A stretch of DNA of 64,000 nucleotides from positions 10,001 through 74,000 of the forward strand of contig NZ_CP146343.1 of assembly GCF_037055275.1 (NCBI RefSeq). The letters run 5' to 3'. Shown in pieces: positions 37,692-46,180 of the stretch (positions are counted from its first letter, which is position 1; the number at the start of each line of letters is the position of its first letter). The notes beneath the pieces are model-generated. The model saw nothing but the letters and a program-made list of their open reading frames with translations, was not told the DNA's origin and ran no database searches. This DNA comes from Pseudomonas sp. ML2-2023-3 (GTDB lineage Bacteria; Pseudomonadota; Gammaproteobacteria; Pseudomonadales; Pseudomonadaceae). The position numbers and the translations under genes were made by a program.

Positions 37692-38576
37692 TCATACGCT
37701 CCGAACCATGCGCCACAACGCAACGCTGCCAATTATTTGCATCGACAACGCCGTAAGCAGCATGTGCTGCCCTCCCCCGTCCGCCCACATTTTGAGCATG
37801 TAATTTGGATTAGTGACCATAAAAAAGCCCACCACAAAAACCGGCAACAAACCAAGTACCACAGCAGTCATACGGGTTTCACCGGTCATGGCCCTCAACT
37901 TGCGAGCCCCCTGTTCACGCTCGCGAATCAGCACGATCAGGTTTTCCAGCAGCTCACTGGCGTTGCCGCCGTAGCGATGATTCACCTTCAGGCCAAGGGC
38001 GAACATGCGAAACTCGTCGCGCTCATACAGCTCGGCAAAATCGCTTACAGCTTCCGGCAGACTTACCCCCATCTGCACGTTACGTGAGACCCGGCTGATA
38101 CTGGTTTTGAGCGGATCACTGGATGCCTCGATTGCGTTCAGAACCGCATCGGCCAAGGTCCGGCCCGCCTTCAAGCTGCGAACGCTGTGATCAAGCAAGA
38201 GCGGCAGTTGCTCAACCATGCGACGTACCCGACGGTGGTAACGCCAACTGACAAACAGCTTGAGCAACAGTGGCGGCAACACCAGCAACGCAAGAAAAAA
38301 TACCCAGCCGCCGATCAGGCCAGCCAACACCACTGCTCCCGCCCACAGCGACAGCCATAAACCCAGGCGTTCAGAAGGACGCCCCAACCCCGCCTGCAAG
38401 AAAGCCCGGTCAAGCCAAGCTACGCCCTTTAATTTTTGCGAGGACTGCGGCTGCACTTCCCCCAAACGGTCCAGCACGCGACTGGTTGTCGGATCCGTCA
38501 GAGCCCGATACACCAGACTCAGCGATAGCACGAACATAAGAAAACTGATGGTAAAAAGCAGTAAGGCCGGGATCAT
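37692..38576 (-). CDS. tadB: Flp pilus inner-membrane platform protein TadB
   Basis: A 294-aa type II secretion F-domain protein. It has the TadB pattern LDHSVRSLKAGRTLADAVLNAIE and NHRYGGNASELLENLIVLIRERE, and hydrophobic helices at both ends. It is the TadC partner. The start at 38576 has GAGG within the tadA 3' end; an ATG at 38600 is possible but has no binding site. Confidence 0.88.
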   Translation of the reverse strand: MIPALLLFTISFLMFVLSLSLVYRALTDPTTSRVLDRLGEVQPQSSQKLKGVAWLDRAFLQAGLGRPSERLGLWLSLWAGAVVLAGLIGGWVFFLALLVLPPLLLKLFVSWRYHRRVRRMVEQLPLLLDHSVRSLKAGRTLADAVLNAIEASSDPLKTSISRVSRNVQMGVSLPEAVSDFAELYERDEFRMFALGLKVNHRYGGNASELLENLIVLIREREQGARKLRAMTGETRMTAVVLGLLPVFVVGFFMVTNPNYMLKMWADGGGQHMLLTALSMQIIGSVALWRMVRSV

Positions 38577-38586
38577 GATCAGCGCC

Positions 38587-39861
38587 TCAGCCGTGTGCAT
38601 TCAGAATGGGGTCACGACGCAACTTGTCGCCTGCCGGGTTCAAGGCTTCGCGCATAAAACCAAAACCGGTGCGCTTGTCCAGGCGGAACAGGGTGTTGGT
38701 CACGTACACATCGTCACGCACCCCGACCACTTCCAGGACTTCACTGACGCAACGGCGACCATCAGGCATGCGCGTGAGCTGGATAATCACGTCCAGTGCA
38801 GCGCAAATCATCTGGCGCAGGGTTTTTTCCGCCACGGTGCGGCCCGTCAGGCCCACCAGGGTTTCCAGACGCAACAACGCATCCTGTGCCGTGTTGGCGT
38901 GGACAGTGCTCATTGAGCCATCGTGACCGGTGTTCATCGCGGTCAATACGTCGAGCACTTCCACCCCACGAATTTCGCCGAGGATGATGCGGTCCGGACG
39001 CATCCGCAGGGCGTTGCGAATCAGGTCGCTGGACTTCACTTCACCATGCCCTTCGGCATTGGGCGGGCGTGTTTCCAGGCGCACCACATGAGGGTGCCCC
39101 AGCTGCAGCTCGGCCACGTCTTCGATGGTGACCAAACGTTCGTGGGGGTTGATCAACTGGCTCAGGATATTGAGCAGCGTGGTTTTGCCGGTACCGGTAC
39201 CGCCGCTGATCAAGATATTGCAGCGCTTGCCCACCGACTCCTGAAAAAACTCATAGATCGCCTGGTCGATGGTTTGCATCGCCACCAGGTCGCTGCTTTT
39301 GAGCATGTCCTTGCGAAACTTCCGGATCGACAGGCACGGCCCGTCCAGCGCAATGGGCGGAATGATTGCGTTGACCCGGCTGCCATCCGGCAGACGTGCA
39401 TCCACCATCGGCGAAGACTCATCCAGGCGTCGCCCCAGCGGCGCCAGAATGCGCTGCATGACCCGTTCAACGTGATGATCGTCGATAAAACGCAAATCGC
39501 TCTGACTAAGCAGACCCTCGCGCTCAACAAACACGCGATGGGGGCCGTTGACCAAAATTTCCGTGACGGCAGGATCTCGCAGCAAGACTTCAAGCGGGCC
39601 GAACCCCGTCAGCTCGTCGACGATTTCTTCAGCCAGACGCTCCATTTCATAACGGGAAATGGCCAGGTGCAGGCGCGACACATATTCAGCCACCCGCTCG
39701 GTGACAAACTGGGCCAGGGACACACGGGAGCCTTCCAGCAGGTTAACCCCGGTCTCTTCAATGGCATCGATGATGTAGCGATGCAGTACCAGCTTAAGAC
39801 CGTCATGGTCAGCACGCCCGTCCTTGTAAAGGCCGGAGCCAAACAACTGTTCATTGTTCAT
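38587..39861 (-). CDS. tadA: Flp pilus assembly ATPase TadA
   Basis: A 424-aa CpaF-type secretion ATPase. Walker A is GGTGTGKTT (Lys226), with the Asp box [12 protein letters not shown], Walker [13 protein letters not shown] and the His box [18 protein letters not shown]. The N-terminal domain has [20 protein letters not shown]. It powers pilus extension. The ATG overlaps the tadZ stop (ATGA). Confidence 0.93.
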   Translation of the reverse strand: MNNEQLFGSGLYKDGRADHDGLKLVLHRYIIDAIEETGVNLLEGSRVSLAQFVTERVAEYVSRLHLAISRYEMERLAEEIVDELTGFGPLEVLLRDPAVTEILVNGPHRVFVEREGLLSQSDLRFIDDHHVERVMQRILAPLGRRLDESSPMVDARLPDGSRVNAIIPPIALDGPCLSIRKFRKDMLKSSDLVAMQTIDQAIYEFFQESVGKRCNILISGGTGTGKTTLLNILSQLINPHERLVTIEDVAELQLGHPHVVRLETRPPNAEGHGEVKSSDLIRNALRMRPDRIILGEIRGVEVLDVLTAMNTGHDGSMSTVHANTAQDALLRLETLVGLTGRTVAEKTLRQMICAALDVIIQLTRMPDGRRCVSEVLEVVGVRDDVYVTNTLFRLDKRTGFGFMREALNPAGDKLRRDPILNAHG

Positions 39862-41057
39862 TTGGCCCCCCACAGGCGGTTTAACCACGCGCCAGACTTG
39901 GAAACCGTTTGCTCGGACGACTGCGAGCGCTTGGTCAATCGCTCACCCAGTTTTTTCAACGCCAGGCTCAGGGCTTCCCGCGGAGCCAGATCAAACAGGG
40001 TGGTGGCCTGATTCTTGGCATTGATGCGTAGCTCAGGGCTGAGCGCCAGTGTCGCCATCACCGGCAGGCCAAAGCTCTTGCCCAGGGCATCGGCATTCGG
40101 GGCAACGCCCCCCATGTAACGATCGATCAACAACCCCGTATGCTCAAACTTCATGCCCTTGGCCCGCCAGCGAGCGAGCACGTCCAGGTTGCGGCGGCAA
40201 TCAAGCACGCTCTGGTCGGTGTACCACAGCAAACTGTCGCAATGGGTGGCAAAGGTGCGCAGCGCTTCACTGTCTGGCTGCCCCGTGAGGTTGACCACAA
40301 TGTGCTGGAAATGCTGGCGCAAGGCGCTGAGCAACATATACAGCTCGGCGGCACTGGTATGCTCCAGCGGCTCATCACTTTCGCTGTGGGCCAATACCCG
40401 CAAACCACTCGCGGTCTTGGTAAAGGCACTGTCAATCAAGGTGCTGTCCAGGCGTCGTAAATGGCGCAGGGCATCACCAAAAAAGAACGTACTCTCAAGC
40501 CCCAGCACGGCCAGACCATCGCCACGGGGCACGCCCAGGTCCAGAAACAGGGTTTTTTGATCGTGTTTTTGCACGACCAGCCCAAGGTGGCTGGCAACCA
40601 GTGCGCCATCGGCATTGCATTGGGCGCTGAACAACACGCTCAACCCGCCCAGTTCGGCGTTGGGCGCCACCGGCGGCAAGCGTTTGCTCAGACGGCGAAC
40701 CAGCCCCGCCACTTCACTGGAGCGCGAACCGTAGGCAACAAAATCCCTTGCCCCGGCGCGCATGGCGTTGAGCACCAGCTGGTTATCCATGCCGTCGCCC
40801 AAGGCAACAATGGCCAGCATGGGCTTGGCTTCCAGCGCGCCTTCAATCAGCGCACACTGGTTGACCACCTTATCCCGGTCCAGGCCTACAAAAATCAAAC
40901 CGGCAAACGTCACGTCAACCAGTGCCAGCAGTTCATCCAGGCTACTGGTGCCTGCACCCACCACTTGACCCAACGGCGCCAAGGCACCTTGCAGCCATTC
41001 AAGATCGGTGTTGTTGCGCGTCAGCGCGAGAAATGTCTGGCTCAGGCTTTGGCTCAT
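39858..41057 (-). CDS. tadZ: Pilus localization protein TadZ (atypical MinD/ParA-like)
   Basis: A 399-aa protein. The N-terminal half is receiver-like but lacks the usual acidic pair (MLAIVALGDGMDNQLVLNAMRAGARDFV). The C-terminal half is ParA/MinD-like (VLFSAQCNADGALVASHLGL, LFLDLGVPRGDG) but the Walker A Lys-Gly-Gly signature is missing, so ATP binding is doubtful. TadZ places the apparatus at the pole in other systems. It overlaps rcpA and tadA by 4 bp on each side. Confidence 0.85.
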   Translation of the reverse strand: MSQSLSQTFLALTRNNTDLEWLQGALAPLGQVVGAGTSSLDELLALVDVTFAGLIFVGLDRDKVVNQCALIEGALEAKPMLAIVALGDGMDNQLVLNAMRAGARDFVAYGSRSSEVAGLVRRLSKRLPPVAPNAELGGLSVLFSAQCNADGALVASHLGLVVQKHDQKTLFLDLGVPRGDGLAVLGLESTFFFGDALRHLRRLDSTLIDSAFTKTASGLRVLAHSESDEPLEHTSAAELYMLLSALRQHFQHIVVNLTGQPDSEALRTFATHCDSLLWYTDQSVLDCRRNLDVLARWRAKGMKFEHTGLLIDRYMGGVAPNADALGKSFGLPVMATLALSPELRINAKNQATTLFDLAPREALSLALKKLGERLTKRSQSSEQTVSKSGAWLNRLWGAK

Positions 41058-42280
41058 TGGGATAACCCGCTACGGCTGTTGAATTTGCCGTTTTCCAGGA
41101 AGTACAGGCGATACCAGTTAGGGTCGTAGTTACGCAGTTTCTCCCCGGGCATCGATGGCAATGGCGCATTGGCAGCCAATGGCTGAACCAGATGCGGGGT
41201 CACGATCATCAGCAACTCTTTCTCTTCGCGGCTGATATTGGAGTCGCGGAAGAACGCGCCAAGAATCGGGATATCCCCCAAGCCAGGAAACTTGTTGACC
41301 TGTGAGCTGTTGCGCGAACTGATCAAGCCACTGATCACAAAGCTTTCGCCATCGGCCAGGGAAATACTGGTGTCGGTGCGTCGAACCGTCAGGCCCGGTA
41401 CCAAAGTCCCGGCGATATTCACCGCATTGGTGTAATCCAGATCACTCACCTCAGGTGCCACTTTCAGCATGATGCGATCACGTCCAACCACGGTAGGGGT
41501 CAGGGTCAGACGGATACCGAACTCCTTGTACTCGATCGATACGTTGTCGCTGCCGCTGCTGGGTACCGGGATCGGCACTTCACCACCCGCGAGGAAGGTT
41601 GCACTCTGCCCGCTCATGGCCACCAGGCTTGGTCGTGCAAGGGTGTAGGCAAAACCGCTGCCTTCCAGGGCATTGATCATCGCTTTGACCTTGCCGCCGC
41701 CAAAACCGATGTTGAAATACTTGCTGTTGGCAACCGGACCGCCCGTGATCACCCCTTCAGCCGTACTGAGGAATGAGTTCGGCGAGCCAAACAGAAAGTT
41801 GCTGCCCATGCCGAAGATCGAGGTACTGGCCTCTTGCAGTTTGGTACGGCTGACTTCTACAAACCGAATGTCCGTTTGCACCTGAATGGGCAACGTCGGG
41901 TCTTCGGTCGGCGACAACGACGCACCGGCCAAACCCGAAGTGGCCTTGCCCTTGACGAACAGCATGGTCTGGTGTGGCTCTTTCGAACAGGCGCTCCAGA
42001 CCATCAGACTGGTAGTGCCCGACGCAACGCCGGTCAGCAAAAAGGCGTTTTGGCCATTGGTGCGAACATCGGCAACCGTGGGATCACCCACAGCGATGCG
42101 AGAAATGTTGACCGGGAAGCTCATGGCCTTCTGGGCCCCCTGGGGCACTTCCAGTACCGATGGCAATGCGTTGAATGCGGCGCAATTGTCAGCAGCGGCC
42201 AGGGCCATTTCCAGAGGCAAACTGCTCAGGATCAATGTCCAGGCAGCACGTTTATAAAACGGAGCGCGACGTTGGCTCAT
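41054..42280 (-). CDS. rcpA: Outer-membrane secretin RcpA
   Basis: A 408-aa secretin (CpaC/RcpA type). An N-terminal signal peptide ends near MALAAADN; the pilus secretin N-domain has MSFPVNISRIAVGDPTVADV; the C-terminal secretin core has VQTDIRFVEVSRTK and TDTSISLADGESFVISGLI. It forms the outer-membrane pore for the Flp pilus. It overlaps tadZ by 4 bp and follows rcpC with a 27-bp gap. Confidence 0.9.
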   Translation of the reverse strand: MSQRRAPFYKRAAWTLILSSLPLEMALAAADNCAAFNALPSVLEVPQGAQKAMSFPVNISRIAVGDPTVADVRTNGQNAFLLTGVASGTTSLMVWSACSKEPHQTMLFVKGKATSGLAGASLSPTEDPTLPIQVQTDIRFVEVSRTKLQEASTSIFGMGSNFLFGSPNSFLSTAEGVITGGPVANSKYFNIGFGGGKVKAMINALEGSGFAYTLARPSLVAMSGQSATFLAGGEVPIPVPSSGSDNVSIEYKEFGIRLTLTPTVVGRDRIMLKVAPEVSDLDYTNAVNIAGTLVPGLTVRRTDTSISLADGESFVISGLISSRNSSQVNKFPGLGDIPILGAFFRDSNISREEKELLMIVTPHLVQPLAANAPLPSMPGEKLRNYDPNWYRLYFLENGKFNSRSGLSQ

Positions 42281-42307
42281 GTTCGATGTCCTTATAGATC
42301 AGGATTT

Positions 42308-43243
42308 TTATTGGGCCGACTGCTGAGCCGTTTGATTGCCGCGAATAACTTCAATACCGCGCACTCGAGGAGCGCCAGAGGGACTGCTGACGGGCGCCCT
42401 GGCTGGACTGGCCATGGCTAACTGGTTGAATTGATAAAGACTGCGTTTGGCATTCTCAAGGTTAGTCTCAGATTGCTGCTCACCCGCCCAATATTTACTC
42501 AACCGTTGTTCATCGGCACTGCGCACAGCCAGACGCAGCGTACCGGCCTGGGTTGCGAGCATCAGTTGATTGAGCAGAAGCTCGGGAATCGCCAGCACTG
42601 CGGAGCGCGCATTGATCCGGCTCTGCTCCAGCCTGAGTGCTTCTTCGGCATTTTTCGGCTGGCTGGCCAACTGGCCATCGCGGGTCAAACCCAGCTCGGC
42701 ACCGACACTCAGCACACGCACGGCAGGCAACACCACTTGAGCCGACTGCTGTGGATTCCCGGCGTCCTGGCGCAGAAATAGCAGAATATCGACGTAGTCA
42801 CCCGGGGTTAACTGCCCTCCAGCGGCAGAAACTTCGTCAATCATCACTGCCAGTGCCCGCTCATCAGGGCGGATCATGCGTGCCAGTGGTCCACCCATTT
42901 CAAAGCTTTGTTCATTGAGCCAAGTGCCCGCACTCAGGCTGCGCCAGGGGGTACGACCTACCGCCTGATCGATTGCAGTGAGGCTGCCTGCAGGCGCGGT
43001 ACGGAGCTTTTCCAGGGTCACATCGTCAGCCGTCAAGGCCACATTCGGAGGTACATCACGGGCCAGCACCACTACCGATTGACGGGTTTTGTCATCAACT
43101 GCCGTTACACCTTGCTCCACAACCTGGGTCACCGGAACTTCGGCAACTGGCTGCTGTCGACTTAATACCAGCCCCCAGTAACCGGCGGCAATTGCCCCTA
43201 CAAACAGTATGGCGGCCAGTATTAAACTGCGTCGATTGTTCAT
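42308..43243 (-). CDS. rcpC: Flp pilus assembly protein RcpC/CpaB
   Basis: A 311-aa protein with one N-terminal membrane helix (SLILAAILFVGAIAAGYWGL) followed by a SAF/CpaB domain (VVVLARDVPPNVALTADDVTL, then LMIRPDERALAVMIDEVS-like and GDYVDILLFL). It links the secretin to the inner membrane. It is the first gene of the rcpC-rcpA-tadZABCD-DUF3613 operon. The start at 43243 has GGGAG. Confidence 0.88.
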   Translation of the reverse strand: MNNRRSLILAAILFVGAIAAGYWGLVLSRQQPVAEVPVTQVVEQGVTAVDDKTRQSVVVLARDVPPNVALTADDVTLEKLRTAPAGSLTAIDQAVGRTPWRSLSAGTWLNEQSFEMGGPLARMIRPDERALAVMIDEVSAAGGQLTPGDYVDILLFLRQDAGNPQQSAQVVLPAVRVLSVGAELGLTRDGQLASQPKNAEEALRLEQSRINARSAVLAIPELLLNQLMLATQAGTLRLAVRSADEQRLSKYWAGEQQSETNLENAKRSLYQFNQLAMASPARAPVSSPSGAPRVRGIEVIRGNQTAQQSAQ

Positions 43244-43578
43244 GCACAAACTCCCTTTTTCACTGCGCACGGCAGACTAATAAACCCATTCACAATCAGG
43301 CAGCCATAAAACATCAAGACTATTGAAACCATTCGCTATTTAAAAATAGCTCAGTTGAAGCAAAATGCCATTAGCGACAATAAAAAGCTCTAATTAATTG
43401 TGAATAGTTTGATTTAGCACACATTTTTAAAAATGATCATTTGGACTAATACTTTGTGATCAGTCCATTGTTACAGTTGTATGGAAGTGATTTATTGCCA
43501 ATCCTATGATGGCAGATGGAGATCAACCTGCACCATTGTTACGCAGTGCCCGACCCGGTGCACTCAAGGAGAAGTCAG
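43244..43578. other. AT-rich divergent promoter region of rcpC and flp
   Basis: The 335 bp hold no gene. They are far richer in A+T than the coding DNA and contain the perfect palindromes GCTATTTAAAAATAGC (43335-43350) and AAATGATCATTT (43431-43442), the motif TAATACTTT (43447-43455) and the dyad GGACT-N14-AGTCC (43443-43466). The latter two may be PprB-type sites; this is inferred. The transcription starts are not visible with certainty. Confidence 0.6.
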
Positions 43579-43803
43579 ATGATGTTAGATACTGTTCTGA
43601 AAGTGTACGTACCTGCACAGGTGCTTCTGGCGCGCCAAGCCAAATTATTTGCAAAAAGAACAGAGGGTGCTTCGGGTATTGAATACGCGATTATTGCGGC
43701 GATGGTAGCGGTAGTTATTGCGGGTCTTTCACCCGGTGTAGGAACAGCAATAAAGAATTTGTTTGCTGAAATTGTTAGCGCTTTACCTAAGACCAAAGAG
43801 TAA
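43579..43803 (+). CDS. flp: Flp-family major pilin prepilin
   Basis: A 74-aa prepilin. The processing site is Gly30 followed by ASGIEY, matching the G/xxxxEY Flp motif, and a 20-residue hydrophobic helix (AIIAAMVAVVIAGL) follows. Cleavage by FppA would give a 44-aa mature pilin. The leader starts MMLDTVLKVY. ATG 43579 lies 7 nt after AAGGAG; an in-frame GTG/ATG further upstream is not needed. The pilin is polymerised by the Tad machinery encoded to the left. Confidence 0.92.
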   Translation: MMLDTVLKVYVPAQVLLARQAKLFAKRTEGASGIEYAIIAAMVAVVIAGLSPGVGTAIKNLFAEIVSALPKTKE

Positions 43804-43829
43804 CCCTTTAATTACCCCGAGCTTTTAAA

Positions 43830-44243
43830 ATGCCCCTCTCCCCATCACGGCAACAACTGCTTCTGGTGGATGACGAAGAGGACGCACTGCTGGAGTTGGC
43901 CGAGCTGTTGGAGGGCGAGGGCTTTTGTTGCTTTACGGCAACATCAGTCACACTCGCCCTTTCGCAGTTGACCCAGCATCCGGATATTGCGCTGGTCATC
44001 ACTGACCTGCGCATGCCGGAGGAAAGCGGAATTGCGCTGATCAGGCGCCTGCGTGAGCACACATCGCGCCAGCATTTACCGGTGATTGTCATCTCGGGGC
44101 ACGCCGATATGAGCGATGTCAGCGACTTGCTGCGGTTGCAGGTACTGGACCTGTTTCGCAAACCCATCTACCACGTGCGCCTGCTCGACACCCTCGACAA
44201 TCTCTTTCCAAAACCCGCACAGCTACAACTGGCCAGAACATAA
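43830..44243 (+). CDS. Stand-alone receiver-domain response regulator next to flp
   Basis: A 137-aa protein consisting of one CheY-like receiver domain with no output domain: acidic pair Asp14/Asp15, phospho-acceptor Asp59 in LVITDLRMPE, and Lys111 in LFRKPIYHV. It starts 26 bp after flp, so the two are probably cotranscribed. It may be phosphorylated by PprA or another kinase and tune PprB signalling. No output domain, DNA-binding motif or family name is visible. Confidence 0.8.
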   Translation: MPLSPSRQQLLLVDDEEDALLELAELLEGEGFCCFTATSVTLALSQLTQHPDIALVITDLRMPEESGIALIRRLREHTSRQHLPVIVISGHADMSDVSDLLRLQVLDLFRKPIYHVRLLDTLDNLFPKPAQLQLART

Positions 44244-44257
44244 AACCCGCCCCATAA

Positions 44258-44295
44258 AAACCCCGCAGTCTTAGTTAGCACTGCGGGGGTTTTTT
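44258..44295. terminator. Bidirectional terminator after the flp operon
   Basis: CCCCGCAGT (44261-44269) and ACTGCGGGG (44280-44288) form a perfect stem with A- and T-runs on the two sides. It serves the flp-receiver operon and the convergent tpsB gene. Confidence 0.87.
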
Positions 44296-44306
44296 ACATA
44301 TAAAGC

Positions 44307-45989
44307 TTACAACTGATAACTAAAACTTAGTGTATAGCGCGGCCTGCGATTAAAACTGTCCAGCGCGATATCAGACATGGGCTTGGCAACTTCCATGGCA
44401 ATGTTGTAGTAACGCTTGTCACCAAAACGCAACCCCAGTGCTGCGGAGGACATGTCCGAGCCTTTTAATGGCAGTTCGTTGTACCAGGCCTTGGCCCTGT
44501 CCACGATCGCATAAGGCTGCAGCAACTTGACCCAGTCACCGTCGCGGTTAAAGCTGTAGTTGAGCTCATAGGCCACGCCCCAGCCCTTGTCCCCCGACGC
44601 CTGGTCATCCGGATAACCACGACCGAAGTTCTGCCCGCCAAACACTGCCCGCTCGCTGTCAGGCAACGTGTCATCACTCCAGTACAACGCCCCCGACACC
44701 ACGCCCTGCCAGTTATCGAAATAGCCGTCACTCTGCACGCCCGACAAACGCAAGCGGAAGAAGTCCAGGTCATAACGGCTGCCAGTCAGGGTGGTTTCGC
44801 TCTTGGCACCCATCGCGTCTATGCCCTGATACATACCGGCACTGACAATACGCAACTGCCTGGCATCGGACTTGCGCCAGTCACCTTCAAACGCCAGTGC
44901 GCGCACGTTGGTTTTTTCGCTGATGGTCTGGCCGAAGCCTGCCACCTCATAGTCGGTATTGTCGTTGACGCCATACAACCGGGCACCAGCGCTGAGCCAT
45001 TGATCCGGTGCAGCAATCAGCGGGTGGCTGACGCCAATCGAGAAGCGGTCATTCTCGCGGTGAGGCTTGAGTTCAAAACCATCATCGGTAGCAATGCTCG
45101 TGCTCGGATCACTGCGATAACTGGAGCCATACAGGCTCAGTTGCGTGCCTTCGGCATTCAGGTACTGGCTGTAATCGAGACGGTAGTAGTGCTCCTTGTC
45201 GCGACCCGGCGGAAACAACCCGCTCAGGGTCAACTGCTCCGCCATGGCCGTTTGCGAGTTACTGCTGGCCCCGAACAGTGCCTGGGTACTGTTACGGCTG
45301 CCCTCGACAAGGCTCATGCTGGTGGTGAACGGTTTGCGACTGGCACTGACGCGCAGTGTCGAAGCACCGTCGGTGGTACCCGGTGGCGGCACTTGCGCCT
45401 GCAAGGTCACACCAGGAATCCGGCTCATCAGGGTGCTGTAGCGATCAAATGTTTTACGGGTCAGCGGGCGCTCGCCCTTGAGCTTGTCTACCAGCTCATC
45501 GATATACCCCTTGACCCGCCCTATATCCCCGTCGATCTCGTAATTGCTGACATAGCCTTCGACCAGCACAACACGCACCAGGCCTTGATCGAAGTCCTGT
45601 TGAGGCAAAAACGCATACGACAATAAATAGCCATCGTCCTGGTAACGCTTGGTGATGCCGCGCGTGGCCTCGATTAATTCACCCAGGGTGATTTCATGGC
45701 CCAGCAGCGGCTTGAACACCGCACCCAACTCGGGCAGCGGGTAAATCGTGCCACCTTCGATCTGCAACTTGCGAATGGTCAGGCGCGTGCCCATGACCAG
45801 TGGCTGAGCCTCCCCGGCTGCCGGCTTGGGCAATTCCAGCGCAGGCGCCGGCGGGCGATAGGCATCCACCGGCAAGTTGGGTGTGGGCAAGGTTTGCATG
45901 CTGTCGTTGCTATTGAGAAAGCGCGGAAGGGACTCGGCCCCCGCATACGGGGCCAGGGCCAATAACAAAAAGGGAACGCAATTACGCAT
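44307..45989 (-). CDS. ShlB/FhaC/HecB-family two-partner-secretion outer-membrane transporter (TpsB)
   Basis: A 560-aa protein: signal peptide (ends near PYAGAES), a POTRA domain pair (about 70-230; MGTRLTIRKLQIEGGTIYPL, then VRVVLVEGYVSNYEIDGDI), and a C-terminal beta-barrel ending in an aromatic residue (YTLSFSYQL). TpsB proteins move one TpsA exoprotein through the outer membrane. No TpsA with a hemagglutinin/TPS domain is in the window. The start at 45989 has TGGAG; it lies about 190 bp after a glycine-rich lipoprotein gene, across a terminator. Confidence 0.85.
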   Translation of the reverse strand: MRNCVPFLLLALAPYAGAESLPRFLNSNDSMQTLPTPNLPVDAYRPPAPALELPKPAAGEAQPLVMGTRLTIRKLQIEGGTIYPLPELGAVFKPLLGHEITLGELIEATRGITKRYQDDGYLLSYAFLPQQDFDQGLVRVVLVEGYVSNYEIDGDIGRVKGYIDELVDKLKGERPLTRKTFDRYSTLMSRIPGVTLQAQVPPPGTTDGASTLRVSASRKPFTTSMSLVEGSRNSTQALFGASSNSQTAMAEQLTLSGLFPPGRDKEHYYRLDYSQYLNAEGTQLSLYGSSYRSDPSTSIATDDGFELKPHRENDRFSIGVSHPLIAAPDQWLSAGARLYGVNDNTDYEVAGFGQTISEKTNVRALAFEGDWRKSDARQLRIVSAGMYQGIDAMGAKSETTLTGSRYDLDFFRLRLSGVQSDGYFDNWQGVVSGALYWSDDTLPDSERAVFGGQNFGRGYPDDQASGDKGWGVAYELNYSFNRDGDWVKLLQPYAIVDRAKAWYNELPLKGSDMSSAALGLRFGDKRYYNIAMEVAKPMSDIALDSFNRRPRYTLSFSYQL

Positions 45990-46088
45990 ATGACACTCCA
46001 TGTTCAACTACAGCGGCATAACGAGGGGGGCTTCATCTTTGAATGATTCGCGAAGCTGCCCGAGCATCACGCCTACATCCTGCACATG

Positions 46089-46122
46089 AAAAAAGACGAG
46101 AGACTCATCTGAATCTCTCGTC
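46089..46122 (-). terminator. Rho-independent terminator of the glycine-rich lipoprotein gene
   Basis: On the minus strand the stem GACGAGAGA/TCTCTCGTC (46114-46122 with 46095-46103) is followed by six T (46089-46094). It separates the lipoprotein gene from tpsB, although some read-through is possible. Confidence 0.85.
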
Positions 46123-46180
46123 CCAACCAAGCGTAGGCGCTGTAGGTAAGGCCGTCGAACCGGCCAGGTGCAATTAATCG

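Noticed and set aside
39858..41057. TadZ considered as a functional two-component receiver
   Set aside because: The N-terminal half resembles a receiver, but the acidic pair and phospho-Asp setting are not convincing, so phosphorylation is not claimed.
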